This document shows, in pieces, positions 29,901-41,481 of a stretch of DNA of 64,000 bases. The translations under genes were made by a program, and so were the position numbers. The notes under the pieces are model-generated. The model saw nothing but the letters and a program-made list of their open reading frames with translations. It searched no databases and was not told the DNA's origin. The stretch's first letter is position 1, and each line of letters starts with the position of its first letter. The DNA is from Megachile rotundata (taxonomy: Eukaryota > Arthropoda > Insecta > Hymenoptera > Megachilidae). The stretch lies in the NCBI RefSeq assembly GCF_050947335.1, contig NW_027473847.1, positions 1 to 64,000 of the forward strand. The letters run 5' to 3'.

Positions 29901-32360
29901 TTCATTATTATCAATCTAACTCATATTATTAGCCATATTATGCTTATACTATCGATAGAACGACAATTACTTTACTTGTTACTCTTACTATTATCAATCT
30001 AACTCATATTATTGGCCATATTATGCTTATATGATCGATTGAACGAGGATTACTATACTTGTTACTCTTATTATTACCAATCTAACTCATATTATTAGCC
30101 ATATTATGCTTATATTATCGATAGAACGACAATTACTATACTTGTTACTCTTATTATTATCAATCTAACTCATATTATTAGCCATATTATGCTTATATGG
30201 TCGATTGAACGACAATTTCAAAACCTGATACTTTCATTATTATCAATCTAACTCATATTATTAGCCATATTATGCACATATGATCGATAGAATGACAATT
30301 ACTATACTTATTACTCTTACTTTTATCAATCTAACTCAAATTAATAGCCATATTATGCTTGTATGATCGATTGAACGAAGATTACTGTACTTATTACTCT
30401 TATTATTATCAATCTAACTCATATTATTAGTCATATTATGCTTATATGATCGATAGAGCGACAATTACTATACTTATTACTCTTATTATTATCAATCTAA
30501 CTCATATTATTAGCCATATTATGCTTATACTATCGATAGAACGACAATTAGTTTACATGTAACTCTTACTATTATCAATCTAACTCATATTTTTGGCCAT
30601 ATTATGCTTATATGATCGATTGAACGATGATTACTGTACTTATTACTCTTATTATTACCAATCTAACTCATTTTATTAGCCATATTATGCTTATATTATC
30701 GGTAGAACGACAATTACTATACTTGTTGCTCTTATTAGTATCAATCTAACTCATATTATTAGCCATATTATGCTTATATGATCGATTGAACGACAATTTC
30801 TAAACCTGTTACTTTCATTATTATCAATCAAACTCATATTATTAGCCATATTATGCTTATATGATCGATAGAATGACAATTAGTACACTTATTACTCTTA
30901 CTTTTATCAATCTAACTCATATTATTAGCCATATTATGCTTATACGATCGATTGAACGAAGATTACTGTACTTATTACTCTTATTATTATCAATCTAACT
31001 CGTATTATTAGCCATATTAAGCTTATATGATCGATAGAACGACAATTACTATACTTATTACTTTTACTTTTATCAATCTAACTCATATTATTAGCCATAT
31101 TATGCTTATATGATCGATTGAACGAAGATTACTGTACTTATTACTCTTATTATTATCAATCTAACTCGTATTATTAGCCATATTAAGCTTATATGATCGA
31201 TAGAACGACAATTACTATACTTATTACTCTTATTATTATCAATCTAACTCATATTATTAACCATATTATGCTTATACTATCGATAGAACGACAATTACTT
31301 TACTTGTTACTCTTACTATTATCAATCTAACTCATTTTATTGGGCATATTATGCTTATATGATCGATTGAACGAGGATTACTATACTTGTTACTCTTATT
31401 ATTATCAATCTAACTCATATTATTAGCCATATTATGCTTATATGATCGATTGAACGACAATTACTATACTTGTTACTCTTATTATTATCAATCTAACTCA
31501 TATTATTGGCCATATTATGTGGATATGATCAATAGGACGACAATTACTATACCCATTACTCTTATTATTATCAATCTAACTCATATTATTAGCCATATTA
31601 AGCTTATATGATCGATAGAACGACAATTACAATACATATTACTCTTATTATTATCAATCTAACTCATATTATTAGCCATATTATGCTTATATGATCGATA
31701 GAACGACAATTACTATACTTATTACTCCTATTAATATCAATCTAACTCATATTATTGGCCATATTATGTGGATATGATCGACAGGACGACAATTACTATA
31801 CTCAGTACTCTTATTATTATCAATCTAACTCATATTATTAGCCATATTATGCTTACATGATCGATTGAACGACAATTACTATACTTGTTACTCTCATTAT
31901 TATCAATCTAACTCATATTATTAGCCATATTATGCTTATATGATCGATTGAACGAAGATTACTATACTTATTACTCTTATTATTATCAATCTAACTCATA
32001 TTATTAGCCATATTATGCTTATATGATCGATTGAACGACAATTACTTTACTTATTACTCTTATTATTATCAATCTAACTCATATTATTAGCCATATTATG
32101 CTTATATGATCGATAGAACGACAATTACTATACTCATTACTCTTATTATTATCAATCTAACTCATATTATTGGCCATATTATGCTTATATGATCGATTGA
32201 ACGACAATTTCTAAACCTGTTACTTTCATTATTATCAATCTAACTCATATTATTAGCCATATTATGCTTATACTATCGATAGAACGACAATTACTTTACT
32301 TGTTACTCTTACTATTATCAATCTAACTCATATTATTGGCCATATTATGCTTATATGATC
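26980..32360 (+). repeat. Higher-order repeat 3, copy 2
   Basis: Near-identical copy of 19,345-24,725, with both nested 13-monomer units (27,727-28,805 and 28,806-29,883) and the tttgctttt deletion in the second. The match ends where this copy goes on with gattgaacgagg while the first has gatagaacgac. The very low divergence over 5.4 kb suggests a recent amplification, or an assembly duplication that should be checked by read depth. Confidence 0.93.
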
Positions 32361-34396
32361 GATTGAACGAGGATTACTATACTTGTTACTCTTATTATTA
32401 TCAATCTAACTCATATTATTAGCCATATTATGCTTATATGATCGATTGAACGACAATTTCTATACTTGTTACTCTCATTATTATCAATCTAACTCATATT
32501 ATTAGCCATATTATGCTTATATGATCGATTGAACGAAGATTACTGTACTTATTACTCTTATTATTATCAATCTAACTCATATTATTAGCCATATTAAGCT
32601 TATATGATCGATAGAACGACAATTACTATACTTATTACTTTGCTTTTATCAATCTAACTCATATTATTAGCCATATTATGCTTATATGATCGATAGAACG
32701 ACAATTACTATACTTATTACTCTTATTAATATCAATCTAACTCATATTATTGGCCATATTATGTGGATATGATCGATAGGACGACAATTACTATACTCAT
32801 TACTCTTATTATTATCCATCTAACTCATATTATTAGCCATATTATGCTTATATGATCGATTGAACGACAATTACTATACTTGTTACTCTCATTATTATCA
32901 ATCTAACTCATATTATTAGCCATATTATGCTTATATGATCGATAGAACGACAATTGCTATACTTGTTACTCTAATTATTATCAATCTAACTCATATTATT
33001 AGCAATATTATGCTTATATGAACGATTGAACGAAGATTACTGTACTTATTACTCTTATTATTACCAATCTAACTCATATTATTAGCCATATTATGCTTAT
33101 ATGATCGATTGAACGACAATTTCTATACTTGTTACTCTCATTATTATCAATCCAACTCGTATTATTAGCCATATTATGCTTAAATTATCGATAGAACGAC
33201 AATTACTGTACTTGTAACTCTTATTATTATCAATCTAACTCATATTACTAGCCATATTATGCTTATATGATCGATTGAGCGACAATTCCTATACTTGTTA
33301 CTCTCATTATTATCAATCTAACACATATTATTAGCCATATTATGCTTATATGATCGATAGAACGACAATTACTATACTTATTACTCTTATTATTATCAAT
33401 CTAACTCATATTATTAGCCATATTATGCTTATATGATCGATTGAACGACAATTTCTAAATCTGTTACTTTCATTATTATCAATCTAACTCATATTATTAG
33501 CCATATTATGCTTATACTATCGATAGAACGACAATTACTTTACTTGTTACTCTTACTATTATCAATCTAACTCATATTATTGGCCATATTATGCTTATAT
33601 GATCGATTGAACGAGGATTACTATACTTGTTACTCTTATTATTACCAATCTAACTCATATTATTAGCCATATTATGCTTATATTATCGATAGAACGACAA
33701 TTACTATACTTGTTACTCTTATTATTATCAATCTAACTCATATTATTAGCCATATTATGCTTATATGATCGATTGAACGACAATTTCAAAACCTGATACT
33801 TTCATTATTATCAATCTAACTCATATTATTAGCCATATTATGCACATATGATCGATAGAATGACAATTACTATACTTATTACTCTTACTTTTATCAATCT
33901 AACTCAAATTAATAGCCATATTATGCTTGTATGATCGATTGAACGAAGATTACTGTACTTATTACTCTTATTATTATCAATCTAACTCATATTATTAGTC
34001 ATATTATGCTTATATGATCGATAGAGCGACAATTACTATACTTATTACTCTTATTATTATCAATCTAACTCATATTATTAGCCATATTATGCTTATACTA
34101 TCGATAGAACGACAATTAGTTTACATGTTACTCTTACTATTATCAATCTAACTCATATTTTTGGCCATATTATGCTTATATGATCGATTGAACGATGATT
34201 ACTGTACTTATTACTCTTATTATTACCAATCTAACTCATTTTATTAGCCATATTATGCTTATATTATCGGTAGAACGACAATTACTATACTTGTTGCTCT
34301 TATTAGTATCAATCTAACTCATATTATTAGCCATATTATGCTTATATGATCGATTGAACGACAATTTCTAAACCTGTTACTTTCATTATTATCAAT
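32361..34396 (+). repeat. Copy of the 28.96-30.83 kb part of repeat 3
   Basis: After two monomers like the start of repeat 3, the sequence from 32,531 matches 28,963-30,828 at offset 3,568. It includes tttgctttt at 32,639 and ctaaatctg at 33,452. It lacks changes private to that copy (catgtaactc near 30,557; tggtcgattg near 30,199) and has its own (cttgtaactc near 33,213). At the end two monomers are skipped, so a caatctaactcg monomer follows directly. Confidence 0.88.
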
Positions 34397-35609
34397 CTAA
34401 CTCGTATTATTAGCCATATTAAGCTTATATGATCGATAGAACGACAATTACTATACTTATTACTTTTACTTTTATCAATCTAACTCATATTATTAGCCAT
34501 ATTATGCTTATATGATCGATTGAACGAAGATTACTGTACTTATTACTCTTATTATTATCAATCTAACTCGTATTATTAGCCATATTAAGCTTATATGATC
34601 GATAGAACGACAATTACTATACTTATTACTCTAATTATTATCAATCTAACTCATATTATTAACCATATTATGCTTATACTATCGATAGAACGACAATTAC
34701 TTTACTTGTTACTCTTACTATTATCAATCTAACTCATTTTATTGGGCATATTATGCTTATATGATCGATTGAACGAGGATTACTATACTTGTTACTCTTA
34801 TTATTATCAATCTAACTCATATTATTAGCCATATTATGCTTATATGATCGATTGAACGACAATTACTATACTTGTTACTCTTATTATTATCAATCTAACT
34901 CATATTATTGGCCATATTATGTGGATATGATCAATAGGACGACAATTACTATACCCATTACTCTTATTATTATCAATCTAACTCATATTATTAGCCATAT
35001 TAAGCTTATATGATCGATAGAACGACAATTACAATACATATTACTCTTATTATTATCAATCTAACTCATATTATTAGCCATATTATGCTTATATGATCGA
35101 TAGAACGACAATTACTATACTTATTACTCTTATTAATATCAATCTAACTCATATTATTGGCCATATTATGTGGATATGATCGACAGGACGACAATTACTA
35201 TACTCAGTACTCTTATTATTATCAATCTAACTCATATTATTAGCCATATTATGCTTACATGATCGATTGAACGACAATTACTATACTTGTTACTCTCATT
35301 ATTATCAATCTAACTCATATTATTAGCCATATTATGCTTATATGATCGATTGAACGAAGATTACTATACTTATTACTCTTATTATTATCAATCTAACTCA
35401 TATTATTAGCCATATTATGCTTATATGATCGATTGAACGACAATTACTTTACTTATTACTCTTATTATTATCAATCTAACTCATATTATTAGCCATATTA
35501 TGCTTATATGATCGATAGAACGACAATTACTATACTCATTACTCTTATTATTATCAATCTAACTCATATTATTGGCCATATTATGCTTATATGATCGATT
35601 GAACGACAA
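34397..35609 (+). repeat. Continued copy of repeat 3 after a two-monomer deletion
   Basis: It matches 30,995-32,207 at offset 3,402, exactly 166 bases (two monomers) less than the preceding stretch. Markers are attaagc, attaaccatatt, attgggcat, gatcaatagg at 34,929 and gcttacatgatcg. A substitution (ctctaattatt at 34,630) is private to this copy. Confidence 0.88.
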
Positions 35610-36255
35610 TTTCTAAACCTGTTACTTTCATTATTATCAATCTAACTCATATTATTAGCCATATTATGCTTATACTATCGATAGAACGACAATTACTTTA
35701 CTTGTTACTCTTACTATTATCAATCTAACTCATATTATTGGCCATATTATGCTTATATGATCGATTGAACGAGGATTACTATACTTGTTACTCTTATTAT
35801 TATCAATCTAACTCATATTATTAGCCATATTATGCTTATATGATCGATTGAACGACAATTTCTATACTTGTTACTCTCATTATTATCAATCTAACTCATA
35901 TTATTAGCCATATTATGCTTATATGATCGATTGAACGACAATTTCTAAACCTGATCCTTTCATTATTATCAATCTAACTCATATTATTAGCCATATTATG
36001 CTTATATGATCGATAGAATGACAATTACTATACTTATTACTCTTATTATTATCAATCTAACCTATATTATTAGCCATATTATGCTTAAGTGATCGATAGA
36101 GCGACAATTACTATACTTATTACTCTTATTATTATAAATCTAACTCATATTATTAACAATATTATGCTTATATTATCGATAGAACGACAATTACTATACT
36201 TGTTACTCTTATTATTACCAATCTAACTCATTTTATTAGCCATATTATGCTTATA
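35610..36255 (+). repeat. Fourth copy of the repeat-1/3 start segment
   Basis: It holds the tttctaaacctgttac, tttctaaacctgatcc, taacctatatt and attaacaatatt series found at 1, 2,823, 19,345 and 26,980, so this 0.65-kb segment occurs five times in Block A. It breaks off within tgcttatat and switches to a tttcaaaacctgatac monomer. Confidence 0.88.
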
Positions 36256-37198
36256 TGATCGATTGAACGACAATTTCAAAACCTGATACTTTCATTATTA
36301 TCAATCTAACTCATATTATAAGCCATATTATGCTTATATGATCGATAGAATGACAATTACTATACTTATTACTCTTACTTTTATCAATCTAACTCAAATT
36401 AATAGCCATATTATGCTTGTATGATCGATTGAACGAAGATTACTGTACTTATTACTCTTATTATTATCAATCTAACTCATATTATTAGTCATATTATGCT
36501 TATATGATCGATAGAGCGACAATTAGTATACTTATTACTCTTATTATTATCAATCTAATTCATATTATTAGCCATATTATGCTTATACTATCGATAGAAC
36601 GACAATTAGTTTACATGTTACTCTTACTATTATCAATCTAACTCATATTTTTGGCCATATTATGCTTATATGATCGATTGAACGATGATTACTGTACTTA
36701 TTACTCTCATTATTACCAATCTAACTCATTTTATTAGCCATATTATGCTTATATTATCGGTAGAACGACAATTACTATACTTGTTGCTCTTATTAGTATC
36801 AATCTAACTCATATTATTAGCCATATTATGCTTATATGATCGATTGAACGACAATTTCTAAACCTGTTACTTTCATTATTATCAATCAAACTCATATTAT
36901 TAGCCATATTATGCTTATATGATCGATAGAATGACAATTAGTACACTTATTACTCTTACTTTTATCAATCTAACTCATATTATTAGCCATATTATGCTTA
37001 TACGATCGATTGAACGAAGATTACTGTACTTATTACTCTTATTATTATCAATCTAACTCGTATTATTAGCCATATTAAGCTTATATGATCGATAGAACGA
37101 CAATTACTATACTTATTACTTTTACTTTTATCAATCTAACTCATATTATTAGCCATATTATGCTTATATGATCGATTGAACGAAGATTACTGTACTTG
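36256..37198 (+). repeat. More diverged copy of 33.8-34.4 kb plus the caatcaaactc cassette
   Basis: The first part matches from 33,766 on (offset 2,490, 30 monomers) but has more private changes than other copies: attataagcc, gcttatatg for gcacatatg, aattagtatac and ctaattcat. From 36,855 it follows 30,797-31,140. This looks older or less homogenised than the neighbouring repeats. Confidence 0.8.
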
Positions 37199-38188
37199 TT
37201 ACTCTTATTATTACCAATCTAACTCATTTTATTAGCCATATTATGCTTATATTATCGATAGAACGACAATTACTATACTTGTTACTCTTATTATTATCAA
37301 TGTAACTCATATTATTAGCCATATTATGCTTATATGATCGATTGAACGACAATTTCTAAACCTGTTACTTGCATTATTATCAATCAAACTCATATTAATA
37401 GCCATATTATGCTTATATGATCGATAGAATGACAATTACTATACTTATTACTCTTACTTTTATCAATCTAACTCATATTATTAGCCATATTATGCTTATA
37501 CGATCGATTGAACGAAGATTACTGTACTTATTACTCTTATTATTATCAATCTAACTCATATTATTAGCCATATTAAGCTTATATGATCGATAGAACGACA
37601 ATTACTATACTTATTACTTTTACTTTTATCAATCTAACTCATATTATTAACCATATTATGCTTATATGATCGATAGAACGACAATTACTATACTTATTAC
37701 TCTTATTAATATCAATCTAACACATATTATTGGCCATATTATGTGGATATGATCGATAGGACGACAATTACTATACTCATTACTCTTATTATTATCCATC
37801 TAACTCATATTATTAGCCATATTATGCTTATATGATCGATTGAACGACAATTACTATACTTGTTACTCTCATTATTATCAATCTAACTCATATTATTAGC
37901 CATATTATGCTTATATGATCGATAGAACGACAATTGCTATACTTGTTACTCTAATTATTATCAATCTAACTCATATTATTAGCAATATTATGCTTATATG
38001 AACGATTGAACGAAGATTACTGTACTTATTACTCTTATTATTACCAATCTAACTCATATTATTAGCCATATCATGCTTATATGATCGATTGAACGACAAT
38101 TTCTATACTTGTTACTCTCATTATTATCAATCCAACTCGTATTATTAGCCATATTATGCTTAAATTATCGATAGAACGACAATTACTA
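37199..38188 (+). repeat. Partial copy of the 27.6-28.6 kb segment (13-monomer unit)
   Basis: The offset is about 9,626. It contains the attaatagcc cassette at 37,353, then attatccatc, gctatacttg, tatgaacgattg and gcttaaattatcg. Private changes include caatgtaactc, ttacttgcatt, ctaacacat before attggcc, and catatcatgc. It ends by switching to a cattactctt monomer. Confidence 0.82.
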
Positions 38189-38740
38189 TACTCATTACTC
38201 TTATTATTCTCAATCTAACTCATATTATTAGCCATATTATGCTTATAGGATCGATTGAACGACAATTACTACACTTATTACTGTTACTATTATCAATCTA
38301 ACTCATATTATTAGCCATATTATGCTTATATGATCGATAGAATGGCAATTACTATACTTATTACTCTTTCTTTTACCAATCTAACTCATATTATTAGACA
38401 TATTATGCTCATATGATCGATTGAACGACAATTACTATACTTGTTACTCTCATTATTATCAATCCAACTCGTATTATTAGCCATATTATGCTTATATTAT
38501 CGATAGAACGAAAATTACTATACTTCTTACTGTTATTATTATCAATCTAACTCATATTGTTAGCCATATTATGCTTATATGATCGATTGAACGACAATTT
38601 CTAAATCTGTTACTTTCATTATTATCAATCTAACTCATATTATTAGCCATATTATGCTTATACTATCGATAGAACGACAATTACTTTACTTGTTACTCTT
38701 ACTATTATCAATCTAACTCATATTATTGGCCATATTATGC
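38189..38740 (+). repeat. Short mosaic copy of repeat 1
   Basis: The actacacttattactg, tttcttttacc, attagacat, tgctcatatg, acttcttactg and ctaaatctg series matches parts of 3.5-4.7 kb. Eight monomers present there are skipped, apparently by a switch between the two tttcttttacc monomers of repeat 1. Confidence 0.78.
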
Positions 38741-40885
38741 TTATATGATCGATAGAACGACAATTACTATACTTATTACTCTTATTATTATCAATCTAAC
38801 TCATATTGTTAGCAATATTATGCTTATACTATCGATAGAACGACAATTAGTTTACTTGTTACTCTTACTATTATCAATCTAACTCATATTATTGGCCATA
38901 TTATGCTTGTATGATCGATAGAATGACAATTACTATACTTATTACTCTTACTTTTATCAATCTAACTCATATTATTAGCCATATTATGCTTATATGATCG
39001 ATTGAACGACAATTTCTAAACCTGTTACTTTCATTGTTATCAATCTAACTCATATTATTAGCCATATTATGCTTATATGATCGATAGAATGACAATTACT
39101 ATACTTATTACTCTTACTTTTATCAATCTAACTCATATTATTAGCCATATTATGCTTATACGATCGATTGAACGATGATTACTGTACTTATTACTCTTAT
39201 TATTATCAATCTAACTCATATTATTAGCCATATTAAGCTTATATGATCGATAGAACGACAATTACTATACTTATTACTCTTATTATTATCAATCTAACTC
39301 ATATTATTAGCCATATTATGCTTATATGATCGATAGAACGACAATTACTATACTTATTACTCTTATTAATATCAATCTAACTCATATTATTGGCCATATT
39401 ATGTGGATATGATCGATAGGACGACAATTACTATACTCATTACTCTTATTATTATCCATCTAACTCATATTATTAGCCATATTATGCTTATATGATCGAT
39501 TGAACGACAATTACTATACTTGATACTCTCATTATTATCAATCTAACTCATATTATTAGCCATATTATGCTTATATGATCGATAGAACGACAATTGCTAT
39601 ACTTGTTACTCTTATTATTATCAATCTAACTCATATTATTAGCCATATTATGCTTATATGATCGATAGAACGACAATTACTATACTTATTACTCTTATTA
39701 ATGTCAATCTAACTCACATTATTGGCCATATTATGTGGATATGATCGATAGGACGACAATTACTATACTCATTACTCTTATTATTATCAATCTAACTCAT
39801 ATTATTAGCCATATTATGCTTATATGATCGATTGAACGACAATTTCTAAACCTGATACTTTTATTATTATCAATCTAACTCATATTATTAGCCATATAAT
39901 GCTTATATGATCGATAGAACGACAATTGCTATACTTGTTACTCTTATTATTATCAATCTAACTCATATTATTAGCCATATTATGCTTAAATTATCGATAG
40001 AACGACAATTACTATACTTGTTACTCTTATTATTATCAATCTAACTCATATTATTAGCCGTATTATGCTTATAATATCGATTGAACGACAATTACTATAC
40101 TTGTTACTCTTATTATTATCAATCTAACTCATATTATTAGCCATATTATACTTATATTATCGATAGAACGACAATTACTATACCTGTTACTCTTATTATT
40201 ATCAATCTAACTCATATTATTAGCCATATTATGCTTGTATGATCGATTGAACGACAATTTCTAAACCTGTTACTTTCATTATTATCAATCTAACTCATAT
40301 TATTAGCCATATTATGCTTATATGATCGATAGAATGACAATTACTATACTTATTGCTCTTACTATTGTCAAGCTAACTCATATTATTAGCCGTATTATGC
40401 TTATATGATCGATTGAACGAAGATTACTGTACTTATTACACTTATTATTACCAATCTAACTCATATTATTAGCCATATTATGCTTATATTATCGATAGAA
40501 CGACATATACTATGCTTGTTACTCATATTATTATCAATCTAACTCATATCATTCGCCATATTATGCTTATATGATCGATTGAACGACAATTACTATACTT
40601 GTTACTCTTACTATTATCAATGTAACTCATACTATTAGCCATATTATGCTTTTATGATCGATTGAACGAAGATTACTGTACTTATTACTCTTATTATTAT
40701 CAATCTAACTCATATTATTAGCCATATTATGCTTATATGATCGATTGAACGACAATTACTATACTTATTACTCTTATTATTATCAATCTAACTCATATTA
40801 TTAGCCATATTATGCTTAAATTATCGATAGAACGACAATTACTATACTTGTTACTCTTATTATTATCAATCTAACTCATATTATT
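38741..40885 (+). repeat. Heterogeneous end of Block A next to the gap
   Basis: About 26 monomers, mostly of the common type, with many singletons: aatgtcaatc with ctcacattatt near 39,703, agccgtattatgc near 40,057 and 40,390, caagctaactc near 40,369, atatcattcgcc near 40,547 and gacatatactatgc near 40,503. I could not follow a long collinear partner beyond a short gtggatatg/attatccatc run near 39,200-39,600. The sequence stops inside a monomer at the run of N. Confidence 0.85.
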
Positions 40886-40985
40886 NNNNNNNNNNNNNNN
40901 NNNNNNNNNNNNNNNNNNNNNNNNNNNNNNNNNNNNNNNNNNNNNNNNNNNNNNNNNNNNNNNNNNNNNNNNNNNNNNNNNNNNN
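40886..40985. other. Assembly gap (100 N)
   Basis: Exactly 100 N, the usual placeholder for a gap of unknown size. The satellite runs into it on both sides, in opposite orientation, so both the gap length and the relative orientation of the two sides are unverified. Confidence 0.99.
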
Positions 40986-41481
40986 GAGTGTAATAGGTAT
41001 AGTAATTGTCGTTCTATCGATCATATAAGCACAATATCGCTAATAATATGAGTTAGATTGATAATAATAAGAGTAATGAGTATAGTAATTGTCGTACTAT
41101 CGGTCATATAACCATGATATGACTAGTAATATGAGTTAAAATGATAATAGTGAGTGTAATAAGTATAGTAATTGTCGTTATATCGATCATGTAAGATTAA
41201 TATGGCTAATAATATGAGTTAGATTGATAATAATAAGAGTAATGTGTATACTAATTGTCGTTCTATTCATCATATAAGCATAATATGATTAATAATATGA
41301 GTTAAATTGATAATAATAAGAGTAATAAGTATAGTAATTGTCGTTCTATCGATCATATCTGCATAATATGGCTAATAATATGAGTTAGACTGATAACAGT
41401 GAGTGTACTAAGTATAGTAAGTGTCGTTCTATCGATCATATTAGCATAATATGGCTAATAATATGAGTTAGATTGATAATA
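40986..41481 (-). repeat. Block B start, repeated at 51,189-51,684
   Basis: The first six monomers after the gap recur 10,203 bases later, with the same rare markers: gagtgtaatagg, gtaagattaatatgg, aatgtgtatac, atatgattaat, gactgataacagtg and catattagc. The partner continues to the left, which predicts what the right edge of the gap may contain. Confidence 0.88.

Larger units (their letters stand above)
1..40885 (+). repeat. Satellite Block A: 83-bp monomer tandem array, forward orientation
   Basis: The motif tcaatctaac recurs at 28, 111 and 194 and then about every 83 bases throughout. A typical monomer has 21 G/C in 83 bases, and C outnumbers G about 2:1 on this strand. Each monomer has a more conserved half (tcaatctaactcatattatt then agccatattatg) and a more variable half (gatcgattgaacgac, then attactatacttgttactct), where most diagnostic variants lie. 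Single-base indels occur but the phase is kept. No spacer, unique insert or open frame of useful length interrupts it. The array continues beyond the left end of the window. It is almost certainly a eukaryotic satellite; a centromeric or pericentromeric location is inferred only from array size and homogeneity. Confidence 0.98.

Noticed and set aside
1..40885. CRISPR array
   Set aside because: The whole 83-base unit repeats with no unique spacers between short repeats, and there are no cas genes.
40886..40985. Large palindrome or hairpin centred on the gap
   Set aside because: Although the orientation flips, the flanking arms have different variant sets, so they are not matching inverted copies over the visible sequence.
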